The notes under the pieces: model-generated | What the model was told of the DNA's origin: nothing | What the model saw: the letters and a program-made list of their open reading frames with translations, nothing else | Database searches by the model: none | Position numbers and translations under genes: made by a program | Shown here: piece after piece, positions 1 to 7,540 of the stretch | How the letters are laid out: the number at the start of each line of letters is the position of its first letter | How positions within the stretch are numbered: position 1 is the first letter of the stretch | Origin: Candidatus Methanocomedens sp. | Lineage (GTDB): Archaea > Halobacteriota > Methanosarcinia > Methanosarcinales > Methanocomedenaceae | Assembly: GCA_013374385.1 (NCBI GenBank) | Contig: QBUR01000182.1 | Coordinates: 1 to 13,333, forward strand | Length of the DNA: 13,333 nt | Reading direction: 5' to 3'

Positions 1-98
1 AAATTCGAGGATTTTCGCCATCGGTGTCCGGTCTCAAGGATGGCTGAATAGTTACGAACAATATTTTATTAATTGCGGATGTGATAGAGATATTGATA

Positions 99-112
99 CA
101 TATCCGGATATG
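99..112. promoter_or_regulatory. 14-bp perfect palindrome upstream of the purine permease gene
   Basis: CATATCCGGATATG is a perfect 14-bp palindrome 49 bp before the permease start codon. AT-rich TATA-like stretches lie on both sides of it (about 61-75 and 122-136), so it could be an operator for a dimeric regulator of purine uptake. With no spacer in the middle it is a poor RNA hairpin, which favours a DNA-binding site. The role is inferred; a palindrome of this length can also occur by chance in AT-rich leader DNA. Confidence 0.3.
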
Positions 113-160
113 ACTTTTTAACAATTAATATAATTACAGGCCTGCTACCGGTGAATAAAT

Positions 161-1471
161 ATGGTCAATATACTGGAAAATTACTTCAAGTTAAAAGAGC
201 ATGGAACAAATATTAAGACTGAAATAATAGCTGGGTTTGCTACTTTCATGACCATGGCGTATATCATCGTGGTCAATCCTGCTATTCTTGAGGCTGCAGG
301 CATTCCGTTTGGTCCTTCCATGGTCGCAACAATAATCTCGGCTATTTTCGGAACATTGATCATGGGAATATATGCAAATAGACCTTTTGCAATAGCGCCG
401 TATATGGGTGAGAATGCTTTTGTGGCATACACTGTTGTAGGTGTGCTTGGTTATTCATGGCAAACTGCCCTGGGCGCAGTGTTTATCAGTGGCGTACTTT
501 TTACAGTATTGACAATTACAGGCGCCAGGGGATTGATGGTAAAGGCGATTCCTAACAACCTGAAATACAGTTTTGCGGTAGGGATCGGACTATTCATTAC
601 ATTCATTGGTCTTGTCAATGCCGGAATTGTAATACTTGGGGTGGAAGGAGCACCTGTGCATGTCGGTGTCCTGAATGCACCCGGGGTTGTACTGGCTATA
701 TTCGGTTTCATTTTAATGGGAGCGCTTCTTATAAAGCGCATAAAAGGAGCTATACTGATAGGTATTATTGTAACCGCAGTACTCGCTTTTGCAACAGGTT
801 TTGCAAATACCCCTGCTAAACTTGTGAGTATGCCCCCGGACATTGCCCCTATTTTCCTTCAGCTGGATATAGCCGGTGCTTTGAGCTGGGGCTTTTTTTC
901 GGTGATCCTTACGATGTTCACAATGGATCTGCTGGATACTATGGGCACTCTTGTAGGTGCATCTGCGAGGGCTGGTTTCCTGGATAAGGATGGTAACCTC
1001 CCGGAGATTGAAAAACCGATGCTTGCAGATTCCCTGGCAACGATGTTCGGGGCAGTTGTTGGTACCACAACTACAGGTACTTTCATTGAGTCAGCAACAG
1101 GTATTGAAGAAGGAGGAAGAACAGGATTAACCGCAGTGGTTGTGGCAGCTCTTTTTGCGCTTGGTCTCTTTTTATCCCCCCTATTCTCTGCAATTCCACC
1201 GGTAGCTACCGCACCTGCCCTGATCATAGTGGGACTGCTGATGATAAGTCCGATAAAAAATATCGATTTCGAGGATTATACAGAGGTAATCCCCGCTTTT
1301 GCGGTCATAGTTCTTATGAGCTTTACGTATAATATCGGAGTGGGCCTGTGCGGCGGTTTTGTACTGTTCCCGCTTGTAAAGGCCATTGACGGAAAATATA
1401 AAGAAATCCAGCCTGCTGCGTGGGTATTATTTGTCTTGTGCCTGTTGTTTTTCATCTTCTATCCATATTGA
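161..1471 (+). CDS. NCS2/AzgA-family purine (hypoxanthine/guanine/adenine) permease
   Basis: This 436-residue, very hydrophobic protein with roughly 12-14 membrane segments is a purine:cation symporter of the AzgA/PbuG branch of the NCS2 family, placed in the cytoplasmic membrane. Family signatures are visible: an AP-x-MGxNAF-x-AYTVV motif at residues 79-93, here with Glu at 84 where many bacterial members have Leu; MDLLDTMGTLVG at 255-266; and the diagnostic run after GTTTTGTFIESATG (301-314), namely IEEGGRTGLTA (315-325). The length is normal for the family (about 430-450). The ATG at 161 follows a GGTG ribosome binding site at 150-153 with 7-nt spacing. The gene stands alone, converges on the Hdr operon and ends in its own terminator, so it is probably functionally unrelated to that operon. 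The family is clear; the exact base transported is not. Confidence 0.92.
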   Translation: MVNILENYFKLKEHGTNIKTEIIAGFATFMTMAYIIVVNPAILEAAGIPFGPSMVATIISAIFGTLIMGIYANRPFAIAPYMGENAFVAYTVVGVLGYSWQTALGAVFISGVLFTVLTITGARGLMVKAIPNNLKYSFAVGIGLFITFIGLVNAGIVILGVEGAPVHVGVLNAPGVVLAIFGFILMGALLIKRIKGAILIGIIVTAVLAFATGFANTPAKLVSMPPDIAPIFLQLDIAGALSWGFFSVILTMFTMDLLDTMGTLVGASARAGFLDKDGNLPEIEKPMLADSLATMFGAVVGTTTTGTFIESATGIEEGGRTGLTAVVVAALFALGLFLSPLFSAIPPVATAPALIIVGLLMISPIKNIDFEDYTEVIPAFAVIVLMSFTYNIGVGLCGGFVLFPLVKAIDGKYKEIQPAAWVLFVLCLLFFIFYPY

Positions 1472-1499
1472 TTACGAAATGCCTGGAGTTAGGATGAAA

Positions 1500-1533
1500 A
1501 ATATCGGCTACGATATTGTCAGAGACTTTTTTT
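1500..1533 (+). terminator. Hairpin plus T7 terminator of the permease gene
   Basis: A 7-bp perfect inverted repeat (AATATCG at 1500-1506, CGATATT at 1511-1517, loop GCTA) starts 28 nt after the permease stop codon. It is followed by a run of seven T at 1527-1533. T-runs are the core of archaeal intrinsic terminators and the hairpin may help. The 9-nt gap between stem and T-run is longer than in bacterial terminators. Confidence 0.5.
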
Positions 1534-1537
1534 ACAG

Positions 1538-1671
1538 TAGTGACTGTCGGAAAAGAGGTTAAATCAAAACTGTTTAATTAATACCCGCAAGTAAAACGCT
1601 ATGCTGCGCTGTGTGTAATTTATTTAATAAATTAAAACGCCTCTGAATATGGACTTTTCCGACAGTCTCTA
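1538..1671. mobile_element. Candidate MITE or IS remnant bounded by inverted repeats
   Basis: GACTGTCGGAAAAG at 1542-1555 recurs as an exact reverse complement at 1654-1667. Allowing one T/T mismatch, the arms extend to 18 positions (1538-1555 and 1654-1671). They enclose 98 bp of AT-rich DNA with no credible ORF. An outer TAG/CTA pair could be part of a target duplication but is too short to prove one. A short unit with long perfect terminal repeats inside a convergent intergenic gap is typical of non-autonomous transposable elements. It could instead be a structured RNA or a long-stem transcription barrier. No transposase gene is present. Confidence 0.4.
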
Positions 1672-1697
1672 GTATATAATTTCTGGGATTATGTAAT

Positions 1698-1732
1698 CCG
1701 AGTAAATCCGACCGCAGGGAGGATTTTCTCGG
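1698..1732. repeat. Strong 11-bp hairpin with 11-nt loop
   Basis: CCGAG-T-AAATCC (1698-1709) pairs with GGATTT-T-CTCGG (1721-1732), giving 11 paired positions and one internal T/T mismatch around an 11-nt loop. It is partly overlapped by a smaller palindrome, GGATTA-TG-TAATCC at 1686-1699. No gene explains it. It could be a REP-like or IS-end repeat, a processing signal, or part of a small structured RNA. It lacks an adjacent T-run on the plus strand, so I do not call it a terminator. Confidence 0.35.
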
Positions 1733-1860
1733 TTGAAATGCTGCGAAAATGCCCATATCGTTCGCGTTAGTGGTGTGGGAATACACCGTCTTTGCGGCGT
1801 TAGTATTGGTTTTAGCTTCAGTTTCAGATTGAATTATCTCATTACGCAGATATACAAATA

Positions 1861-1896
1861 CAAAAAGAACAATCGGGAGCCATCAAGCTCCCGATT
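1861..1896 (-). terminator. Terminator of the Hdr/Fdh operon
   Basis: A perfect 10-bp stem (AATCGGGAGC at 1871-1880 and GCTCCCGATT at 1887-1896, loop CATCAA) begins 5 bp beyond the stop codon of the last operon gene. Read on the minus strand, the stem is followed by GTTCTTTTTG, a T-rich tail. Placement and form fit an intrinsic terminator for the long minus-strand operon. As the plus-strand permease converges on this point, it also insulates the two transcripts. Confidence 0.65.
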
Positions 1897-1901
1897 AAAT
1901 A

Positions 1902-2093
1902 TTAATGACTTGATGCCGCATATCGCTCAGCAATAAGCGCCCGGGTCAACCTGAACTGCACCCTGTGTTTATCCCAGTCATACTTGTTTCCCAGAAACTT
2001 GATCATTCGCTTCTTGGAAGCACCTTTTAACTCGTTCGCTTCCATCAACTCATTCACAAAAGCCTTCTCCTGTTCCTTATCAAGCTCAACCAT
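1902..2093 (-). CDS. Small charged protein of unknown function, last gene of the Hdr/Fdh operon
   Basis: I do not recognise this 63-residue protein. It is rich in Lys, Arg, Glu and Asp, has no Cys, no membrane segment and no signal peptide, and looks mostly helical: an acidic first third, then a basic segment (KKRMIKFLGNKYDWDKHRVQFR, broken here only to describe it as residues about 27-48) and a helical tail. Its ATG directly abuts the TAA of the fdhA-like gene (…TAA-ATG). The upstream GGAGGCGGTG can serve as ribosome binding site, so translational coupling is likely. The operon terminator follows 5 bp after its stop. Position and coupling support a real gene and hint at a role in assembly, regulation or stabilisation of the upstream complex. 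That role is inference only. Confidence 0.65.
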   Translation of the reverse strand: MVELDKEQEKAFVNELMEANELKGASKKRMIKFLGNKYDWDKHRVQFRLTRALIAERYAASSH

Positions 2094-3554
2094 TTACACC
2101 GCCTCCGCCTTGACCTCAGTAGTATTTCCTGTAACCACAGGCAACTTCTTCATAGTAAGGATCAGCCCGTCAGGGATATCCCTTACCGTGTATCTCATGT
2201 TCACAGAACCTGCATCCGATGTAAGCGATATCATTCCGCCCTTTTGCAGACCCAGTTTATCCACCATGTTCATGTTAACGATCACAAAGTCATTGTCATC
2301 GGTCTGGTTACACCACATGAAAGGATTGTACACAGATATCAGGTTGCCACTGTTTTCAGCTGGAGCCGCCGTTTCCATGACCTTACACTCAAGTTCACTG
2401 TATTTGGGAGCAGTAAACTTCCGGACAACAGATTCCATCATCTTACTGTGCATTGCCTGGAAATCAAATGCCTCTCCGCCAAGGTTCTGGCTTAAAGTTG
2501 ACATTGCATCAATACCGACAGTACTCTCACCGGAATTGTTCAGAACCTGACCTTCCACATTCATGAAACTACCTGCCTTTGCATACAGGGGTTCGGTCGC
2601 GATCACAATAGTTGCCATCTCATTCACCGGACCATCAATAGATGTGATTACAACAAGATCATCCAGTTTCTCCAGCGTTTCCGCTGCATCTGCGGTATTT
2701 GGCATGAGTTCCAGCAAATCGCTGTTTAAAGTAACAAGCGTTTTAATACTGCCATCATTGATACCATCCATAATATCATGTAATCCAATTTGTCCGGCAC
2801 TTTTACCCAACAAATGAACACCTGTAGAATTCACAAATGGTTTCATGAACATTATCTTGGAACCGGTCACCAGTGCCAGGTTCAGAAGATTCTTAACCTG
2901 CTCTGCATCGGAATGTGGATTCACATCCGTAATGATAATGGAATTGCTGTCCAATCCAAGTTCTGTCTTGTAATCAGCAGGATTGATTGACACATTCTCA
3001 TCTGCCAGGTTCAGGTCACAACACGTCAGGGACACAATAGTTGCACCATTCTTCTTGGCTGCCAGCAGTCGCCTGACCAGTAACGGATACTGGACATACG
3101 GATCAATGAACAGCGCGATCCGCCCGGCATTCTCGATATCATCCAGTGGAATGCCCTGGCTTATTGATGGATGGCATTCAGAAGGGATCTCCTCATAAGC
3201 ACCGATTCCCGTGTTCACCACAGTACCCAGTGCATCAGCGATCTTTGTGAACCCAAGATGTTCTTCATTGGTAGTAGCACCAACAGCAAGCATCGTCACA
3301 TTCCTGGTACCTTTGAGTTTATCGGATGCTGCCTTGACCGCTGCATCAATGTCTGCCTCTTTCCCATCCACCATACTGGTGGCTTTTGAATAATGGTGGG
3401 GTAACTTCATTCCAAACCTGCACAACTTTCCCAGATTTGCAGAACTGCTCTTCATGAAATCAACTGTAAGCGCACCCTCTTCGTTTTCCCTGATGTAAAG
3501 GCCACAGCCGATATTGCATCCAGGGCACACAGTCTGGTATATCATCTCTTTCAT
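2094..3554 (-). CDS. FdhA-like molybdopterin oxidoreductase subunit, short form
   Basis: This 486-residue protein belongs to the DMSO reductase/formate dehydrogenase superfamily, which carries a Mo or W bis-pterin cofactor. An N-terminal [4Fe-4S] motif is seen at C10, C13, C17 and C45. A typical TNEE segment lies at 95-98. Cys127-His128 sits where FdhA proteins have their catalytic Cys/Sec-His. A GSFMNVEGQV motif at 328-337 and a pterin-binding C-terminal domain at about 405-475 complete the fold. It is much shorter than true FdhA (about 680 residues). In my hand alignment, the Arg-Gly that binds formate in formate dehydrogenases reads Leu-Gly (249-250), so the substrate may not be formate. 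The gene starts inside the ATGA overlap with fdhB, after GAGGTGA, so the two are coupled and likely form a pair. FwdB is a possible distant relative, but the N-terminal motif looks more like FdhA. Confidence 0.8.
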   Translation of the reverse strand: MKEMIYQTVCPGCNIGCGLYIRENEEGALTVDFMKSSSANLGKLCRFGMKLPHHYSKATSMVDGKEADIDAAVKAASDKLKGTRNVTMLAVGATTNEEHLGFTKIADALGTVVNTGIGAYEEIPSECHPSISQGIPLDDIENAGRIALFIDPYVQYPLLVRRLLAAKKNGATIVSLTCCDLNLADENVSINPADYKTELGLDSNSIIITDVNPHSDAEQVKNLLNLALVTGSKIMFMKPFVNSTGVHLLGKSAGQIGLHDIMDGINDGSIKTLVTLNSDLLELMPNTADAAETLEKLDDLVVITSIDGPVNEMATIVIATEPLYAKAGSFMNVEGQVLNNSGESTVGIDAMSTLSQNLGGEAFDFQAMHSKMMESVVRKFTAPKYSELECKVMETAAPAENSGNLISVYNPFMWCNQTDDNDFVIVNMNMVDKLGLQKGGMISLTSDAGSVNMRYTVRDIPDGLILTMKKLPVVTGNTTEVKAEAV

Positions 3555-4702
3555 TTTAACATCACCTCGAAGAATGGTGGAGTATCAAGATTCATTCCGG
3601 GCTGGTAATTCCGCCTACGTTGGGAAGGAATCGAAAACCTGCTCTGAAGTAAGGTGATTGGAATATCAGACGGACACACATCACTGCACTGGCCGCATGC
3701 AATACAACTGTCAGACAGATGCATAAACCGCACCAGGTGGTACATACTCATCTTGTAATTATCAACAAGAGAATGGAACATGGTACACTTGGAATCCTCA
3801 CCGCACGCACAAACCGGACACACTTCCTTGCATGCACCACAGTCGATACAATTCTCCATCTGGTCCATGTAATACTGCATCCTCTCCTCATCGGGTATCT
3901 CAGGGAATATCTCCTTTTCCAGGTAGCTGCCAAGATCTTCCATGACACTATTCACCTTATCCCGAATTGCAATTGCCTTATCGCTGGCCGGCTGCACTTC
4001 GATCCTGCCTGCCTCAATAGCGTTCTCAAGAAGTTTTGCACCCTTCTCATTCATTACCTGACAGAAAGTTGCATTGCCAGCCATATCCCCGATCACGCCC
4101 CAGTTTCCACACGCAAGATCAGCGTTCACAGGTATCTTAAGCGTACAGAAACGGCAACTTTCGCGCCGTCCGAATCCGGCTTCTTCCAATTCATCAATGG
4201 CTATGGCCTTTTCTTCACCGTTCTTTGTCTTAAATATCAATTTGCCCTTTTCGATCTCTTCACCAATTACATCTTCAGGGTCAATATCATACATCTCAAC
4301 AAGCATCTTCTTGGTAGTTATCGGATGCATACTTCCACCGCAGTTGAGTCCCACGATGTAAGTATTATCAAGATCTATCATTTCACGCTTACCCTGTTCA
4401 ATAACAGCCTGTACATCACACGGTTTTGCAGGCATTGCCACCTTGCGGCCCACGGCATACTTAGCAAGATTCACAGGTACCGAATGCAAACTGCCTGTGG
4501 ATGCCAGAACCTCTTCCACATTATCAGTAATAATGGGTACAGCTTCAAACTCGTTGATATGTTTCATCACCACAACGTTCTCAACCAATCCCTTCTCAAG
4601 GGCTGCTGCCAGTACGGCAGTTACCAATCCACCGGAAGCACCACGGCTACGTACATTTTCGTCAGTTGCATATCCTACAACCATATCTCCTACATTCGCC
4701 AT
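3551..4702 (-). CDS. F420-dependent dehydrogenase beta subunit (FdhB/FrhB family)
   Basis: This 383-residue iron-sulfur flavoprotein matches the beta subunit of F420-reducing formate dehydrogenase or hydrogenase. The FrhB core carries the RGASGG motif (20-25) and conserved Cys at 95, 121, 183, 186 and 198. It is followed by a C-terminal ferredoxin domain with C285, C288, C291, C295 and C333, C336, C339, C343, plus further Cys at 298, 300 and 306. The C-terminal ferredoxin domain is typical of FdhB and absent from the shorter FrhB. Known members bind FAD and exchange electrons with coenzyme F420. The ATG abuts the TAA of mvhD, preceded by GGGGTGA, and the end overlaps the fdhA-like start by 4 nt. 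Next to MvhD and HdrA, it is the likely entry or exit point for F420 electrons. Confidence 0.88.
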   Translation of the reverse strand: MANVGDMVVGYATDENVRSRGASGGLVTAVLAAALEKGLVENVVVMKHINEFEAVPIITDNVEEVLASTGSLHSVPVNLAKYAVGRKVAMPAKPCDVQAVIEQGKREMIDLDNTYIVGLNCGGSMHPITTKKMLVEMYDIDPEDVIGEEIEKGKLIFKTKNGEEKAIAIDELEEAGFGRRESCRFCTLKIPVNADLACGNWGVIGDMAGNATFCQVMNEKGAKLLENAIEAGRIEVQPASDKAIAIRDKVNSVMEDLGSYLEKEIFPEIPDEERMQYYMDQMENCIDCGACKEVCPVCACGEDSKCTMFHSLVDNYKMSMYHLVRFMHLSDSCIACGQCSDVCPSDIPITLLQSRFSIPSQRRRNYQPGMNLDTPPFFEVMLK

Positions 4703-5131
4703 TTATTTCACCCCTGCAGGCTTAAGAGGACTTGGTCCCAATTCCTTCACCTTTGCCGTAACATCCTTTATGAAATTGGCGAACCTCTCACCCTCACTGG
4801 CAGATATCCAGTTCAAGTGCAACCTATCAGGCTCAAGACCTAATTGTTGCAACATCTCTTCTAAGAACTGGTACCTAACTTCTGTCTTTTCATTACCGTT
4901 CACATAATGGCAATCCCCGATATGACATCCGGTAACCAGCACCGCATCCGCACCTTCAAGGAAAGCATTGAACACATGTAAGGGATCGATCCTGCCCGAG
5001 CACATGACCCTTATGACCCTTGTAGATGCAGGTTGCTGGAACCTTCCCATTCCTGCCGTATCCGCACCACCATAACTGCACCAGTTACAACAGAATGCCA
5101 CGATCTTTGGAGTCCACTCTTTATCTGTCAT
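4703..5131 (-). CDS. mvhD: MvhD-type [2Fe-2S] electron-transfer subunit, copy adjacent to fdhB
   Basis: MvhD is the small subunit that carries electrons from a hydrogenase or formate dehydrogenase to HdrA. With the start chosen here the protein has 142 residues, the usual size. The conserved Cys pattern is present: an FCCNWC motif near residue 13, MCSGR near 43 and TGCHIGDCHY near 67. Three in-frame starts lie together: GTG at 5137, ATG at 5134 and ATG at 5131. GGAGG at 5139-5143 is spaced 1, 4 and 7 nt from them, which favours 5131. The end abuts fdhB. Being between the 660-residue HdrA and FdhB, it is the natural bridge between these two. It clearly resembles the other MvhD in this operon but differs at many positions. 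Confidence 0.9.
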   Translation of the reverse strand: MTDKEWTPKIVAFCCNWCSYGGADTAGMGRFQQPASTRVIRVMCSGRIDPLHVFNAFLEGADAVLVTGCHIGDCHYVNGNEKTEVRYQFLEEMLQQLGLEPDRLHLNWISASEGERFANFIKDVTAKVKELGPSPLKPAGVK

Positions 5132-5133
5132 CA

Positions 5134-7116
5134 TCACACCTCCCCATAAGCGAACACATTCTTAACCTGTGCCAGCAGCTGTTCATTCTTGAAATGACTC
5201 TGCTGCAATGCACCTGTGGGACAGGCTGCCATACATGTACCGCAACCCTTGCACAGGGCTGTGATAATGTTCAACTTATTATCTTCAACTGATAGCGCCT
5301 GGAAAGGACACATAGGTACACAAACACCGCAACCCACACAAATATCATCATCCACTTTAGCAGTGATACCCTCGGTCAATGCCTTGCCCTGTGCCAAAAA
5401 TCTTGTCGCACGGGCTGCACATGCACTGCCCTGGGAAATTGAATACGGAATATCCTTTGGTCCCTGGGTCATGCCACCGATAAAGATGCCGTCCAGTGTA
5501 GTGTCAACAGGTTTCAGTTTTGGATGTGCTTCCATCATGAACCCGTCCGCAGCTTTACTTACCTTCAGGATCTGCCGTACTGTCTCAGTACTCTCCGGTG
5601 CTACTGCACCCACGCTTAAAACCATCAGGTCAAGTTCAAGATTTACGATCTCATTGGTCAGGGTATCTTCTATCCTCGCAATAATATTGTGATCATCATT
5701 CTCGGTAACCTCTGCAGGTCTGCCTCTTATGAACCTGACACCCATATCTCTTGCCCTGTTATAGAACTCCTCATACATTCTGAAAGGTGTTCTCATATCC
5801 ATGTACATAATATATACTTCAGTTTCAGGATATTTTTCCTTGAGCAACTGTGCATTCTTCAAAGAAGCCATACAACAGAAACTGGAACAATATATGTTGG
5901 AGTTCTTGTCCCTGCTTCCAACGCACTGTACAAACCCTATTCTCTTTGGTGGCTTGACATCACTTGGTCGCACTACTTTACCCATGGTAGGTCCGCTGGC
6001 ATTGATGAGGCGTTCAAACTCCATAGTGGTTATCACATTATCATACAAACCAAAACCAAATTCGTTCTTTGGTTCAGGATCGTACACATCAAAACCCGCA
6101 GTTACTATAATAACGCCCACATCAAGTTCAGAGAAGGTTTCCTTTTGATCCATATCAATAGCACCGCGCTCACATGCTTTTATGCACGCACCACAGTCAA
6201 TGCAAATTGTTTTATCCACCAGTGCCCGCAATGGCACTGCCTGAGGGAATGGGGTATAGATGGCTTTTCTGGTACCTATCCCTTCATTGAACTCAATATA
6301 TGGCACTTCAACAGGACACTTTTCTGTACACAGGCCGCATCCGGTACACTCATCTATATTGAGATACCGTGGCTTATGCTTCACCTTTGCCTTGAAGTTA
6401 CCTACATATCCGTCCACTTCCACCACTTCAGAGTAGCTCATTATTTCGACATTCTTATTCCTGGCCACTTCCACCATCTTTGGACCAAGAATACAGATAC
6501 TGCAATCATTGGTCGGGAACGTCTTGTCAAGCTGAGCCATCTTGCCGCCGATTGAAGGTCCCTGTTCCACAAGATATACCTGGAATCCCATATCACCAAT
6601 ATCCATTGCCGCCTGCATACCTGTTACACCAGCGCCTATAACCAGCGCTGCACCTGTCACTGGCACTTCGCTTGACTCTAAAGGCTCCAGTAATGCAGCC
6701 CTTGCCACACCCATACGGACAAGCTCCTTTGCCTTTTTGGTAGCATCCTCTTTCTCCCACATGTGTATCCAGCTGCAGTGCTCCCTGATGTTCACGAACT
6801 CGAACAGGTATTGATTCAGTCCTGCTTCCTCTACACATGCCCTGAAAATGGGTTCGTGGGTCTTAGGCGTACATGACGCCACAAGCACACGGTTCAGATT
6901 CATATCCTTGATGGCATTCTTTATCTCTGCCTGTCCTGCATCACTACATGTATATTTATTTACCACGGATGTGACCACATTTGGAAGAGTAGAAATATAA
7001 TCTGCCACTGCATTACAGTCCACCGCACCAGCGATGTTCACACCGCATTCGCAGATGAAAGCTCCAATTCTTAATTCTTCTGCTTTTTCATTAGTTGTTG
7101 ATCCTTGTTCAGTCAT
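5134..7116 (-). CDS. hdrA: Heterodisulfide reductase subunit A, standard length
   Basis: HdrA is the FAD-bearing, iron-sulfur-rich subunit that performs flavin-based electron bifurcation in soluble Hdr complexes. At 660 residues this copy has the full classical layout: an N-terminal domain with conserved Cys (22, 24, 57, 82, 114), a thioredoxin-reductase-like FAD domain with GAGVTG at 161-166 and the GGKMAQLDKTFP segment from 190, an inserted ferredoxin domain (C257, C260, C263, C267; C305, C308, C311, C315), Cys at 398, 410, 414 and 415, and a C-terminal ferredoxin domain (C593, C596, C599, C603; C622, C625, C628, C632). The ATG follows GGAGG and lies 1 nt after the upstream mvhD stop. An mvhD flanks it on each side. 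No key residue appears lost, so it is the best candidate for the bifurcating flavin in this cluster. Confidence 0.93.
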   Translation of the reverse strand: MTEQGSTTNEKAEELRIGAFICECGVNIAGAVDCNAVADYISTLPNVVTSVVNKYTCSDAGQAEIKNAIKDMNLNRVLVASCTPKTHEPIFRACVEEAGLNQYLFEFVNIREHCSWIHMWEKEDATKKAKELVRMGVARAALLEPLESSEVPVTGAALVIGAGVTGMQAAMDIGDMGFQVYLVEQGPSIGGKMAQLDKTFPTNDCSICILGPKMVEVARNKNVEIMSYSEVVEVDGYVGNFKAKVKHKPRYLNIDECTGCGLCTEKCPVEVPYIEFNEGIGTRKAIYTPFPQAVPLRALVDKTICIDCGACIKACERGAIDMDQKETFSELDVGVIIVTAGFDVYDPEPKNEFGFGLYDNVITTMEFERLINASGPTMGKVVRPSDVKPPKRIGFVQCVGSRDKNSNIYCSSFCCMASLKNAQLLKEKYPETEVYIMYMDMRTPFRMYEEFYNRARDMGVRFIRGRPAEVTENDDHNIIARIEDTLTNEIVNLELDLMVLSVGAVAPESTETVRQILKVSKAADGFMMEAHPKLKPVDTTLDGIFIGGMTQGPKDIPYSISQGSACAARATRFLAQGKALTEGITAKVDDDICVGCGVCVPMCPFQALSVEDNKLNIITALCKGCGTCMAACPTGALQQSHFKNEQLLAQVKNVFAYGEV

Positions 7117-7117
7117 A

Positions 7118-7540
7118 TTATTCCTCCTTCGCTTTTTCCTTTAGAGGATTAGGGCCTAAGGCCCTTATCTTTTCTACAAAATCAGTAATAGTCTCCTGGA
7201 ATTTTTTACCCTCGGCTGCTGAAACCCACTCCAGATGGAGCCTGTCCTTCAGACCAAGGTGTTCCAATGCATCTACGATTTCCTTCATCCTCTCATCAGT
7301 GTGGATATTACCTTCGATGTAGTGGCAGTCGCCTATATGGCAGCCTGTTACCAATATACCGTCAGTGCCTTCCTTTAAAGCTTCAAGTATATGTATCGGT
7401 TCCACCCTGCTGCTGCACATCACCCGTATGATACGGTTGTTTGTGGGATACTGCAACCTTGATACACCTGCAAGATCGGCACCAGCGTAACTGCACCAGT
7501 TGCAGCAGAATGTTAATATATCAGGTTCGAAATCGCTCAT
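7118..7540 (-). CDS. mvhD: MvhD-type [2Fe-2S] electron-transfer subunit, copy after the HdrA fusion
   Basis: This 140-residue paralogue of the MvhD at 4703-5131 carries the same cysteine set (C12, C13, C16, C42, C67, C72). Its ATG abuts the TAA of the HdrA fusion gene, with GGAGGGG upstream, and its end lies 1 nt before the standard hdrA. In known soluble Hdr complexes one MvhD serves one HdrA. Here the HdrA fusion, this MvhD, the standard HdrA and the second MvhD alternate, so this copy may link the two HdrA proteins or serve the fusion. The C-terminal tail is rich in Lys and Glu. Family assignment is firm; the partner is inferred. Confidence 0.9.
   Translation of the reverse strand: MSDFEPDILTFCCNWCSYAGADLAGVSRLQYPTNNRIIRVMCSSRVEPIHILEALKEGTDGILVTGCHIGDCHYIEGNIHTDERMKEIVDALEHLGLKDRLHLEWVSAAEGKKFQETITDFVEKIRALGPNPLKEKAKEE

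Larger units (their letters stand above)
1472..1901. other. 430-bp convergent intergenic region without a supported gene
   Basis: This region lies between the permease stop and the end of the opposing Hdr operon. It contains, in order, the permease terminator, the inverted-repeat unit at 1538-1671, the palindrome and hairpin at 1686-1732, a small hairpin GGTGT/ACACC at 1772-1787, and the operon terminator at 1861-1896. Two short open frames here (1574-1786 minus, 1733-1936 plus) run through these repeats or into the neighbouring gene and lack recognisable domains. I regard the stretch as non-coding and repeat-rich. Confidence 0.6.

Noticed and set aside
1..121. Open frame on the plus strand from the window edge (frame 2, stop TAA at 119-121), possibly the tail of a protein
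   Set aside because: Only 39 codons with no recognisable motif; a stretch of this length stays open by chance often enough. It could be a real C-terminus cut by the window edge, but nothing visible supports it.
1574..1786. 70-codon open frame on the minus strand in the convergent gap
   Set aside because: It runs through the inverted-repeat unit and the hairpin, has no ribosome site, and its sequence is explained by those repeats. It could be a remnant linked to a mobile element, but not a supported gene.
1984..2550. 188-codon open frame on the plus strand
   Set aside because: Antisense to the fdhA-like gene and the small last gene; Ser-rich shadow product.
3719..4843. 374-codon open frame on the plus strand
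   Set aside because: It lies antisense to fdhB and mvhD, whose Cys motifs, length and ribosome sites are convincing. The product is a His/Cys/Ile-rich shadow with no domain.
5689..6555. 288-codon open frame on the plus strand
   Set aside because: Antisense to the standard hdrA, which is fully intact; no ribosome site or motif.
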